Shown here one piece after another: positions 25,498 to 33,007 of a stretch of DNA of 64,000 nucleotides. Under the pieces are notes generated by a model. The model was not told where the DNA came from, made no database searches, and saw only the letters and a list, made by a program, of their open reading frames with translations. The first letter of the stretch is position 1. Every line of letters begins with the position of its first letter. The position numbers and the translations under genes were made by a program. This DNA comes from Roseomonas elaeocarpi (GTDB lineage: Bacteria > Pseudomonadota > Alphaproteobacteria > Acetobacterales > Acetobacteraceae), in the NCBI RefSeq assembly GCF_042433915.1, contig NZ_JBHLUN010000001.1:310001-374000 (forward strand), written 5' to 3'.

Positions 25498-26430
25498 ATG
25501 AACGGGAACCATCACGCCGCCTCGGGGGCCGCCCCAGGTGCTGTCACAGGTGCAGCCCCTTGGCGCTCGATGCTCTACGTGCCGGCCAACGTCGCGCGCT
25601 TCGTGAACAAGGCCGCGGCCACCGGGGCCGATGCCGTGATCCTCGACCTGGAGGACAGCGTGCCGCTGGCCAACAAGGCGGAAGCGCGCGACGCGCTGGC
25701 CGGGGCGGTGGCCACCTGCCGTGCCGGCGCGGATCGGATGGCGGTGCTGGCGCGCGTCAACCGTCCCCTGCGCCTGGCGGTGCCGGACCTCGTCGCCGCC
25801 GTGGCCGCGGGCGTCGACGGCGTGCTGCTGACCAAGGTGCACGGGCCTGAGCACGTGGCCCTGGTGGCGGAGTTGCTGGACGAGCTCGAGGCGGAGCGCC
25901 CGCCCGGCACGCCGCGCCGGGCCCCGACGGCGCTGGTGCCGGTGGTGGAAACCCCGCGCGCCGCGCTGCGCCTGGAGGCGATCGCCGCCGCCTCGCCGCG
26001 GATCGTGGGGATGCTGGTGGGGGCGGAGGACCTGGCGGCGGAATGCGGCAGCACCGCCGACGACCCGCTGATGGTCGGCGTCAAGCGCCAGATGGTGCTG
26101 GCCGCCGCCGCCGCCGGCATCGCGCCACTCGGCACGCTGGGCAGCGTCGCCGACTTCCGCGACCCCGAAGCCGTGCGAAGCGTGGCGGAGCAGGCGCGCC
26201 GCTCCGGCTTCACGGGGGCCAGCTGCATCCATCCGGCGCTGGTGCCGGTGCTCAACGCCGCCTTCTCGCCCGGTGAGGCGGAGCTCGCGCTGGCGCGCCG
26301 GCAGCTCGCCGCGGCGGAGGAGGCGGCGCGCGAGGGGCGCGGCTCCTTCACCGTGGACGGGCGCATGGTGGACGAGCCGATCCTGCGCCGCGCCCGCCGC
26401 CTCGTGGCGGCAGCGGAGGGGAGCGTCTGA
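25498..26430 (+). CDS. CitE/Mcl-type CoA-ester lyase (HpcH/HpaI superfamily)
   Basis: A 310-residue TIM-barrel lyase of the citrate-lyase-beta/malyl-CoA lyase type. RSMLYVPANVARFVNKA, ILDLEDSVP with the metal-binding Asp/Glu, ALVPVVETPRAAL with the catalytic Glu, and LVGAEDLAAECG are present. Relatives cleave malyl-CoA, methylmalyl-CoA or citramalyl-CoA. With a mesaconyl-CoA hydratase-like protein and a CoA-transferase upstream, citramalyl-CoA cleavage to acetyl-CoA and pyruvate is the best fit. It starts 7 bases after the Bug gene and is the last gene of the set. Confidence 0.88.
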   Translation: MNGNHHAASGAAPGAVTGAAPWRSMLYVPANVARFVNKAAATGADAVILDLEDSVPLANKAEARDALAGAVATCRAGADRMAVLARVNRPLRLAVPDLVAAVAAGVDGVLLTKVHGPEHVALVAELLDELEAERPPGTPRRAPTALVPVVETPRAALRLEAIAAASPRIVGMLVGAEDLAAECGSTADDPLMVGVKRQMVLAAAAAGIAPLGTLGSVADFRDPEAVRSVAEQARRSGFTGASCIHPALVPVLNAAFSPGEAELALARRQLAAAEEAAREGRGSFTVDGRMVDEPILRRARRLVAAAEGSV

Positions 26431-26443
26431 TCGTCCTGGCGCC

Positions 26444-26463
26444 GGATGGCGGTTAAGCCATCC
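26444..26463. terminator. Candidate terminator after the lyase gene
   Basis: GGATGGC and GCCATCC form a perfect 7-base stem around GGTTAA, 13 bases after the lyase stop and between two convergent operons. No T-tract follows, but the position is right for ending the plus-strand transcript. Confidence 0.5.
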
Positions 26464-26522
26464 TCGGGGGTGGAGGCGTGAGGGTGCCGAAAGCGCCCTC
26501 TCAGCCCGCGGACCTCTCGTGC

Positions 26523-26541
26523 GGCCGGCTCGGTGCCGGCC
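26523..26541. terminator. Candidate terminator after the molybdenum hydroxylase operon
   Basis: GGCCGGC and GCCGGCC pair perfectly around TCGGT, immediately next to the stop of the minus-strand gene at 26542. It would end the minus-strand transcript; no T-tract is seen. Confidence 0.5.
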
Positions 26542-28812
26542 TCACAGCAGGTCCTCGATCCGGATGGGCAGGTCGCGGACACGCGTGCCCGTGGCGTGCC
26601 ACACCGCGTTGGCGACGGCGGCGTTCATGCCGACGATGCCGATCTCGCCGAGGCCCTTGATGCCCAGCGGGTTCACTTGGCTGTCCTCTTCCGGCACCAT
26701 GATCACCTCGATGCTGCGGACATCGGCGTTCACCGGGATCAGGTACTCGGCGATGTTGTCGTTGGTATAGCGCGCCGCCTGCGGGTCGATCTCGGTGGCC
26801 TCGTGCAGCGCGGCGCCGATGCCCCAGATCATGCCGCCCATGTACTGGCTGTGCGCCGTCAGCGGGTTGATGATGGTGGGGGAGGCGAAGGCCCCCACCG
26901 CGCGCGGCGCCCGCACCTCGCGGGTCAGCGCGTGCACCCGCACCTCCACGAACTGCGCGCCGAAGGCATAGGTGGTGGCGTCCTCCCGGCTGTGGCCGCG
27001 CGACATGGCCATCTGACCCTCGTAGATCTTGCCCATCGCTTCCGGCGGCAGGCCTTGCGGCACGTTCTCGGCATAAACCTCCAGCACGCCGGAGGCGACG
27101 CGGGCCAGCGCCTTGGGCAGTTCCTCCGCCTCGCCGCCAGGGCCGCGCAGGGTGCCGCCGGCCAGCGTCACGGCGGCCGGGTCCAGCCCAGCCAGGGCGC
27201 CGTCGTTGCTCAGCACCGCGGCCTCTGCCAGCCGCGCGCGCACGCCCTCGCAGGCCTTGGCGACGGCATGGGTGATGCCGGCGGTGTGACTGGAGCCGGC
27301 GGCGAGGCCTGCCGCCGGCAGTTCGGAGCCGCCCATCTCCACCACCACCTTGTCGATCGGCAGGCCCAGCCGATCGGCGGCCATCATGGCGACCACGGTA
27401 TAGGCGCCGTTGCCGATGTCGTGCGCCGCGATCTGCACCCGCGCCCGCCCTTCCGGCGTCAGCGTCACGCGCGCCGCGGCGGGGCCGATATTGGCCGGGT
27501 AGGCCGCCGTGGCGCAGCCCCAGCCCACCAGCCAGTCGCCGTCGCGCATCGTGCCCGGGCGACGGTCGCGCCCCGCCCAGCCGAAGTGCGCCGCGCCCTC
27601 GTCGAAGCAGCGCATCAGCGAGCGGGAGCTGTAGGGCTTGCCCGTGACCGGATCGGTCTGGGTGTCGTTGATCCGCCGCAGCTCCACCGGGTCCATGTCC
27701 AGCGCGGCCGCCAGCTCGTCCATCGCGGATTCCAGCGCGAACATGTAGGGCGTGTCGGGCGGGGCGCGCATGAAGCCCGGCGTGTTGCGGTCGGCGTGGA
27801 CGATGTTCACCTTGGTCAGGATGTTCGGGCAGCGGTAGATGCGCGCCGTGGTCTCGGTGCCCGATACGTTGTACTGCGAAGGGCGCGAGGTCACTTCCCA
27901 GCCCTCGTGCCGGAAGGCGGTGAGCTTGCCGTCGCGCGTGGCGCCGAGCTGCACGTGGTGGCGCGTTTCCGCCCGGTAGGTCGCGATGGTGAAGCCCTGG
28001 TCGCGCGTCGGCACCAGCCGCACCGGGCGGTTCAGCCGCCGCGCCGCCACCGCGATCCAGGCCGTGCGCGCGGTGATACCGCCCTTGGCCCCGAAGGCAC
28101 CGCCGACGAAGCGCGACACCACGTGGATGTCGCCGGCCTCCATGCCCAGCTGTTTGGCCAGGCTGCCACGCAGGCCGTAGACGAACTGGCTCGGCTCGTA
28201 GACCGTGAGCTTGCCGTCGCGCCATTCGCAGGTGGTGGTGAACAGCTCGATGGCGTTGTGGTGCTGCGTCGGCGTGCCGTAGCGCGCGTCCAGCCGCACC
28301 TCCGCCGCGGCAAAGGCGGCCTCGGCATCGCCCACGCGGTAGTCGTGGTGCTCGCCCTCCTTGCGCACCTCCTCCTGCGCGCCGGGGCTGCCAAACGTGG
28401 CGGCGGGCGCTTCCGCCTCGTAGTCCACGCGCACCTTGTGCGCGGCTTCCCGCGCGGCCTCGAAACTGTCGGCCAGCACGACCGCGATGATCTGGCCGTC
28501 ATGCCAGACGCGGTCGGATTCCAGCGTGGTGGTGGTGTCCTCGCCCGACATCGGCTTGGGCTTCCGCGCCTCGTCGCCGACATTCTCGTGCGTCAGGATG
28601 TCCAGCACGCCGGGCACCGCGCGCGCCGCCGCGAGGTCGAAGCCGCGGATGCGGCCGCGCGCGATGCTGCTGGTGACCAGGAAGGCGTGCGCCGGATTGG
28701 CCACCACCTCGTCCGAAGCGTAGCGGGCGCGGCCGGTGACCTTGGCGCGGCCGTCGACGCGGATGGCAGGGCGGCCGATCAGCTTTCCGTCGGGGAGATT
28801 GCCGTCGGGCAT
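26542..28812 (-). CDS. Xanthine dehydrogenase family, molybdenum-binding subunit (PaoC/YagR-like)
   Basis: A 756-residue large subunit of a molybdenum hydroxylase. It starts with the IGRPAIRVDGRAKVTGRARY motif of the a/b hammerhead domain, followed by the molybdopterin domain with SRFVGGAFGAKGG, FMRAPPDTPYMFALE, GSSHTAGIT, and the catalytic Glu in GIKGLGEIGI near the C-terminus. It binds the molybdenum-cytosine-dinucleotide-type cofactor and hydroxylates an aldehyde or N-heterocycle. Two bases separate it from the FAD-subunit gene upstream. Whether it is an aldehyde oxidoreductase (PaoABC) or acts on another substrate cannot be decided here. Confidence 0.9.
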   Translation of the reverse strand: MPDGNLPDGKLIGRPAIRVDGRAKVTGRARYASDEVVANPAHAFLVTSSIARGRIRGFDLAAARAVPGVLDILTHENVGDEARKPKPMSGEDTTTTLESDRVWHDGQIIAVVLADSFEAAREAAHKVRVDYEAEAPAATFGSPGAQEEVRKEGEHHDYRVGDAEAAFAAAEVRLDARYGTPTQHHNAIELFTTTCEWRDGKLTVYEPSQFVYGLRGSLAKQLGMEAGDIHVVSRFVGGAFGAKGGITARTAWIAVAARRLNRPVRLVPTRDQGFTIATYRAETRHHVQLGATRDGKLTAFRHEGWEVTSRPSQYNVSGTETTARIYRCPNILTKVNIVHADRNTPGFMRAPPDTPYMFALESAMDELAAALDMDPVELRRINDTQTDPVTGKPYSSRSLMRCFDEGAAHFGWAGRDRRPGTMRDGDWLVGWGCATAAYPANIGPAAARVTLTPEGRARVQIAAHDIGNGAYTVVAMMAADRLGLPIDKVVVEMGGSELPAAGLAAGSSHTAGITHAVAKACEGVRARLAEAAVLSNDGALAGLDPAAVTLAGGTLRGPGGEAEELPKALARVASGVLEVYAENVPQGLPPEAMGKIYEGQMAMSRGHSREDATTYAFGAQFVEVRVHALTREVRAPRAVGAFASPTIINPLTAHSQYMGGMIWGIGAALHEATEIDPQAARYTNDNIAEYLIPVNADVRSIEVIMVPEEDSQVNPLGIKGLGEIGIVGMNAAVANAVWHATGTRVRDLPIRIEDLL

Positions 28813-28814
28813 CG

Positions 28815-29810
28815 TCAGATCTCCATCGCCGCGGCCTGGAGCAGCGCGCGCACCAGCGTGCGGCGCCCGAGCTCCGGCTTGAAATCATTCTCGCCATGGG
28901 TGACGGCGTCGCGGAAGGCGGCTTCCGCCGCCGCGCGCGCCACGTTCTCGTCGACTGGTTGTCCGCGCAGCGCGTCCTCGGCCGCGTGGGCGCGCCAGGG
29001 CTTGGTGGCGACGCCGCCCAGCCCGATGCGCGCGTCGCGCACCACGCCGTCCTCGATGTGCAGTGCCACCGCGGCGGAGGCCTGGGCGAAGTCGTAGGAT
29101 TCCCGGTCGCGGATTTTCAGGTAGAGCGAGCGCCGCGTCCAGGGGCCGGCGGGCACGTGGAAGGCGGCGATCAGCTCACCGGCCTGGAGGTTGGTTTCCA
29201 GGTCGGGCCGGTCGCCGGGCAGGCGGTGCAGCGCCTCGAAGGGGATGCGGCGCGTGGAACCATCCTCGGTCAGCAGCTCCACCTCCGCGCCCAGGGCGGC
29301 CAGCACGTTGGCGAAGTCGCCGGGGTAATGCGCGATGCAGTGTTCGCTGGTGCCGAGCACGGCCAGGCGGCGGTTGACGCCATGCAGCGCGGCGCAGCCG
29401 CTGCCGGGCTCGCGCTTGTTGCATTCGCGCCAGCTCGGATCACGGAAGTAGTTGCAGCGCGTCCGCTGCAGCACGTTGCCGCCCAGCGTCGCCATGTTGC
29501 GCAGCTGCTGGCTGGCGGCGAGCTTCAGCGATTGCGCGATCGCGGGGTAGTCGCGCAGCACGGCCGGGTGTTCCGCGGCCTCGGCCATGTGCGCCAGCGC
29601 GCCCAGGCGCAGCCCGCCGGCCTCCGCCTCGATGCTGCCGTGAGTGGCACGCAGCGGGCCGATGTTCACCAGCGCCGCCGGTTGCGCGACGCCGATCTTC
29701 ATCAGGTCCAGCAGGTTGGTGCCGCCCGCCAGGAACTGCGCACCGGGCGCGGCCCCCAGCCGCAGCGCCGCCGGCGCGTCGGGCGCCACGTCGTAGGAGA
29801 AGGGCCGCAT
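28815..29810 (-). CDS. Xanthine dehydrogenase family, FAD-binding subunit with Fe-S insert (PaoB/YagS-like)
   Basis: A 331-residue FAD subunit. FLAGGTNLLDLMKIG contributes the FAD pyrophosphate-binding loop and LAASQQLRNMATLGGNVLQ the second FAD motif. Directly after it, CNYFRDPSWRECNKREPG with a following GC provides the Cys cluster that in PaoB and 4-hydroxybenzoyl-CoA reductase beta subunits holds an additional [4Fe-4S] centre. It passes electrons between the 2Fe-2S subunit and FAD. The gene lies between the other two subunits with one- to two-base gaps, so all three are one transcript. Confidence 0.9.
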   Translation of the reverse strand: MRPFSYDVAPDAPAALRLGAAPGAQFLAGGTNLLDLMKIGVAQPAALVNIGPLRATHGSIEAEAGGLRLGALAHMAEAAEHPAVLRDYPAIAQSLKLAASQQLRNMATLGGNVLQRTRCNYFRDPSWRECNKREPGSGCAALHGVNRRLAVLGTSEHCIAHYPGDFANVLAALGAEVELLTEDGSTRRIPFEALHRLPGDRPDLETNLQAGELIAAFHVPAGPWTRRSLYLKIRDRESYDFAQASAAVALHIEDGVVRDARIGLGGVATKPWRAHAAEDALRGQPVDENVARAAAEAAFRDAVTHGENDFKPELGRRTLVRALLQAAAMEI

Positions 29811-29811
29811 C

Positions 29812-30297
29812 TCAGCGCCCCTCCGTCATCGGCCTGGCCATCAGTGGCCTGGCCTGCTGCACCGCCGCCACGATCTTCGGGTAAGCGGCGCAGCGGCACA
29901 GGTTGCCGCTCATGTACTCGCGGATATCCTCCGGCGTGTCGGCATGGCCTTCCTCGACGCAGGCGATGGCGGACAGGATCTGCCCGGGCGTGCAATAGCC
30001 GCACTGGTAGGCGTCGTGCTCCAGGAAGGCCTGCTGCATCGGGTGCAGCGGGTCGTGCTCTCCGGCCAGGCCCTCGATCGTGGTGATCTCGGCGCCCTGC
30101 GCCGCCACCGCCAGCGTCAGGCAGGACAGCACGCGGCGCCCGTCCATCAGCACCGTGCAGGCGCCGCACTGGCCGAGGTCGCAGCCCTTCTTGCTGCCGG
30201 TCAGGTTCAGCCGTTCCCGCAGCGCGTCCAGCAGCGTGGTGCGAACGTCCACTGCGAGGCGGTGCTCGCCCCCATTCACCTTGAGCAGGATGTCCAT
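29812..30297 (-). CDS. Xanthine dehydrogenase family, [2Fe-2S] subunit (PaoA/YagT-like)
   Basis: A 161-residue iron-sulfur subunit with two 2Fe-2S centres. KKGCDLGQCGACTVLMDG plus a following Cys gives the plant-ferredoxin-type cluster, and QCGYCTPGQ with NLCRCAAYP gives the second, four-helix-bundle cluster. Escherichia coli PaoA has a long twin-arginine signal; this protein begins directly with the ferredoxin fold (MDILLKVNGGEHRL), so the complex should be cytoplasmic. It is the first gene of the three-gene minus-strand operon. Confidence 0.92.
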   Translation of the reverse strand: MDILLKVNGGEHRLAVDVRTTLLDALRERLNLTGSKKGCDLGQCGACTVLMDGRRVLSCLTLAVAAQGAEITTIEGLAGEHDPLHPMQQAFLEHDAYQCGYCTPGQILSAIACVEEGHADTPEDIREYMSGNLCRCAAYPKIVAAVQQARPLMARPMTEGR

Positions 30298-30330
30298 GGC
30301 TCCGTTTCCTTGCCGATGGTGCTAGGGTTG

Positions 30331-30570
30331 CTACGCGGCGGGGTTCAGCTCGACCTTGATCCGGTCGGGGCGGCGCTGTTCGAACTGGCGATAGGCCTCG
30401 ATCACGTCCGTCATCGGCTCCTGCCGGGTGATGATGGAGGTCGGGTTGGTGCTGCCGTTGTTCACTCGCTCCACCAGAGGATGGGTGGCGTCGGTGGGCC
30501 GGCGGATGGCCGGCTCGGGCACGCTATCCCGGCGAGCGTCGCCGACCCCATGGAACACGGCGGCTCTCAT
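30331..30570 (-). pseudogene. Zinc-dependent alcohol dehydrogenase with a large internal deletion
   Basis: The 79-codon frame joins two ends of one gene. The first 29 codons (MRAAVFHGVGDARRDSVPEP and on to PTDAT) are the N-terminus of a zinc-dependent medium-chain dehydrogenase; the rest (PLVERVNNG, STNPTSIITRQEPMTDVIEA and a C-terminal IKVELNP) is the C-terminus of the same family. Roughly 300 central codons, with the zinc and NAD sites, are missing. The join is in frame, so a short product could be made, but it cannot be an active dehydrogenase. It lies between the molybdenum hydroxylase operon and pqqA. Confidence 0.8.
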
Positions 30571-30938
30571 GCGACGCTCCTTCCGCTTCGCGGCACGGCG
30601 GGTTGCTGCGAGGCGCGTCAACCGCGCCCCACAGCCTCAGAACCCCTTCGGCAACCAGGAGTTCCACGTGGAATGGCGGGATACTCAGGATGCGCCCGCT
30701 GCCCGTCGGTTTGGCTGCCGGCGAACCGTGTCACCCCATGGCGGAGTGGCAGGACGGGCGCCCGGCCTCACGCGCTTCGGCCGAAGCGCGCCTGGAGCGG
30801 TGGGACGGGTCCCATCACGAGGGGCGGATCGACTGCTCGAGCGCGGGCCGGGTCCGTTCCGGCTGATTTGCTCTAGCTGGCCCGGAACTCTCCCCGTAAG
30901 CTTTCCGTTCTGCTGTTTGCCCCGCAAAGGAGACCCAC
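30571..30938. other. Intergenic region upstream of pqqA
   Basis: These 368 bases lie between the deleted dehydrogenase and pqqA. I see no gene in either strand. The right end must hold the pqq promoter; I cannot point to reliable -35 and -10 boxes. AAAGGAG just before the pqqA ATG is a strong ribosome site. Confidence 0.5.
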
Positions 30939-31019
30939 ATGGCCTGGAAGACCCCCAAGATCGTCGAAGTTGCCTTGGGTGCCGAAGTCAACACCTACGT
31001 CTGCGCCGAGAAGAAGTGA
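30939..31019 (+). CDS. pqqA: PQQ precursor peptide PqqA
   Basis: A 26-residue ribosomal peptide, MAWKTPKIVEVALGAEVNTY followed by VCAEKK. It is the precursor of the cofactor pyrroloquinoline quinone: the Glu and Tyr of the E-x3-Y motif (Glu16, Tyr20) are cross-linked by PqqE and become the PQQ skeleton. Length and motif are typical. It has its own strong AAAGGAG ribosome site and is followed by a perfect hairpin before pqqB, an arrangement that would give more precursor peptide than biosynthetic enzymes. Confidence 0.97.
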   Translation: MAWKTPKIVEVALGAEVNTYVCAEKK

Positions 31020-31024
31020 GACCT

Positions 31025-31054
31025 GACGCTGCCCGCTTGCTGACGGGCAGCGTC
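31025..31054 (+). terminator. Perfect hairpin between pqqA and pqqB (attenuator-like)
   Basis: GACGCTGCCCG and CGGGCAGCGTC form an 11-base perfect stem around the 8-base loop CTTGCTGA, starting five bases after the pqqA stop. No T-run follows, so it may be a partial terminator or an RNA-stability and processing element. Either role would raise pqqA transcript above pqqBCDE. Confidence 0.75.
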
Positions 31055-31071
31055 GCGCGTCCGACCCGGCC

Positions 31072-32004
31072 ATGATCCGTGCCGTGGTGCTGGGGGCGGC
31101 CGCTGGTGGCGGCTTCCCCCAGTGGAATTCCAATGCCCCCGCCTGCAATCGCGCCCGCGCCGGGGACCCGGCGGCCCTGCCGCGCCACCAGGCCTCGATC
31201 GCCGTCAGCGCCGACAACCGTTCCTGGTACGTGTTGAACGCGTCGCCCGACCTGCGGCAGCAGATCGCGGAGAACCGCTGCCTGCATCCGCGGGAGGGCC
31301 TGCGCTCCACCCCCATCAGCGGCGTGCTGCTGACCGGCGGCGAGGTCGACACCGTCACCGGCCTCCTGACCCTGCGCGAGCGGCAGCCGCTGCGCCTGCT
31401 GGCCACCGCCGAGGTGCACGCGCTGCTCGACGCCAATCCGATCTTCGAGGCGCTGAACCGCGACACCGTGCCGCGTGAGGTGGTGCCGCTGCACAGCTGG
31501 TTCCCGCTGCGTGACGCGGATGGCGGCGAGACCGGGCTCAGCGCGATGCTCTTTCCCGTGCCCGGCAAGGTGCCGCTCTACATGGAACCGGCGGCCGACG
31601 GGACGCTGGCGCTGGATGCGGAAGACGGCGGCACGGTCGGCGTCGCCATCAGCGACGGGCGCGAGCGGATGTTCTACATCCCCGGCTGCGCGGCCATGAC
31701 CCCGGCGCTGTCGGAAAGGCTGCGCAATGCGCGGCTCGTGCTGTTCGACGGCACGCTGTGGCGGGACGACGAGATGATCCGCGCCGGCCTCGGCCCCAAG
31801 ACCGGCCAGCGCATGGGGCATATCTCGGCCGAGGGGCCGGCGGGCTCGTTGCGCGCCTTCGCCGAACTGGGGGTGGCACGCAAGGTGTTCATCCACATCA
31901 ACAACTCGAACCCTGTCCTGCTGGACGACTCACCGGAACGCGCCGCGGCGCTGGCCGCCGGCTGGGAGGTCGCCCATGACGGCATGGAGCTGACGCTGGA
32001 ATGA
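31072..32004 (+). CDS. pqqB: PQQ biosynthesis protein PqqB
   Basis: A 310-residue metallo-beta-lactamase-fold protein. VVLGAAAGGGFPQWNSNAP at the N-terminus is the PqqB signature, followed by the SPDLRQQ stretch and GVLLTGGEVDTVTGLL, the modified metal-site region. PqqB is thought to hydroxylate the tyrosine-derived part of the PQQ intermediate in the cytoplasm. The length is normal. It overlaps pqqC by four bases (ATGA), so translation of the operon is tightly coupled. Confidence 0.97.
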   Translation: MIRAVVLGAAAGGGFPQWNSNAPACNRARAGDPAALPRHQASIAVSADNRSWYVLNASPDLRQQIAENRCLHPREGLRSTPISGVLLTGGEVDTVTGLLTLRERQPLRLLATAEVHALLDANPIFEALNRDTVPREVVPLHSWFPLRDADGGETGLSAMLFPVPGKVPLYMEPAADGTLALDAEDGGTVGVAISDGRERMFYIPGCAAMTPALSERLRNARLVLFDGTLWRDDEMIRAGLGPKTGQRMGHISAEGPAGSLRAFAELGVARKVFIHINNSNPVLLDDSPERAAALAAGWEVAHDGMELTLE

Positions 32005-32741
32005 CGAGCCCGCTTTCCCCCGAGGCGCTGGAGGCCGCACTGCGCCAGATCGGCGCCGAGCGCTACCACAACCTCCATCCATTCCACCGCGCGCTGCACG
32101 ACGGACGGCTGCAGCGGCATCAGGTGCAGGCCTGGGCGCTGAACCGCTTCTACTACCAGTCCCGCATCCCGGCGAAGGACGCCTTCCTGGTGGCCCGCCT
32201 GCCGGACCCGGCGCTGCGCCGCCTGTGGCGGAGCCGCATCGAGGACCATGACGGCGACGTGCAGCCCGAGGGCGCCGAGCAGAACGGCGGCATCGCCCGC
32301 TGGCTGAAGCTGACGGACGGGCTCGGGCTCGATCGCGACTACGTCGTTTCCACCAAGGGTATCCTGCCGGGCACGCGCCACGCGGTGGATGCCTACGTCA
32401 ACTTCGTCCGCGACCGCCCGATCCTGGAGGCGATCGCCTCCTCGCTGACCGAGATGTTCTCGCCCAATATCATCAGCGAGCGCGTGTCGGGCATGCTGCG
32501 CCACTACAGTTTCGTCACGCCCGAAACGCTGGCCTACTTCACGCCGCGCCTCACCCAGGCGCCCAAGGACGTGGAGTTCGCGCTGGACTACGTGAAGCGG
32601 CACGCCTGCAGCGCCGGGGATCAGGAGGCGGTGCTGGACGCGCTGCGCTTCAAGTGCGGCGTGCTCTGGGCGCAGCTGGACGCGCTGGACTACGCCTACG
32701 TCGCGCCGGGCCATATTCCGCCGGGTGCCTGGCGGCCGTGA
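32001..32741 (+). CDS. pqqC: Pyrroloquinoline-quinone synthase PqqC
   Basis: A 246-residue cofactorless oxidase that performs the final ring closure and eight-electron oxidation producing PQQ. Family blocks include RYHNLHPFHRALHDGRL, WALNRFYYQSRIPAKDAF, RIEDHDGD and LRHYSFVTPETLAYF, with the His, Tyr and Arg residues that line the active site. The length agrees with other PqqC proteins. It overlaps pqqB at the start and pqqD at the end (GTGA). Confidence 0.97.
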   Translation: MTSPLSPEALEAALRQIGAERYHNLHPFHRALHDGRLQRHQVQAWALNRFYYQSRIPAKDAFLVARLPDPALRRLWRSRIEDHDGDVQPEGAEQNGGIARWLKLTDGLGLDRDYVVSTKGILPGTRHAVDAYVNFVRDRPILEAIASSLTEMFSPNIISERVSGMLRHYSFVTPETLAYFTPRLTQAPKDVEFALDYVKRHACSAGDQEAVLDALRFKCGVLWAQLDALDYAYVAPGHIPPGAWRP

Positions 32742-33007
32742 CCGAGGCAGGCGTCCCGCGCTTCGCCCCCGGCGTCCGCTTGCGCTACGACAAGGCCCGC
32801 GAGAGCTGGGCCCTGTTGGCGCCGGAGCGGCTGTTCCAGCCGGACGAGCAGGCCACCGCCATCCTGCGGCTGGTGGATGGCGCGCGCAGCATCGCCGCCA
32901 TCGTCGACCTGCTGGCCGGGCGCTACGACGCGCCGCGCGAGCTGATCGCCGGTGACGTGCTGGCGATGCTGGAAGACCTCGCGGGCAAGGGGATGATTCG
33001 GGCATGA
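32738..33007 (+). CDS. pqqD: PqqA-binding chaperone PqqD
   Basis: An 89-residue RiPP-recognition-element protein that binds PqqA and delivers it to the radical SAM enzyme PqqE. The family pattern is clear: PRFAPGVRLRYDKARESWAL, then LLAPERLF and LVDGARSIAAIVDLLA. The GTG at 32738 overlaps the pqqC stop and fits the usual N-terminus. It overlaps pqqE by four bases, in keeping with PqqD and PqqE working as a complex. Confidence 0.95.
   Translation: MTEAGVPRFAPGVRLRYDKARESWALLAPERLFQPDEQATAILRLVDGARSIAAIVDLLAGRYDAPRELIAGDVLAMLEDLAGKGMIRA

Noticed and set aside
26501..28225. 574-codon minus-strand frame in the molybdenum-subunit gene
   Set aside because: A frame shadow; the in-register frame has all molybdenum-hydroxylase motifs.
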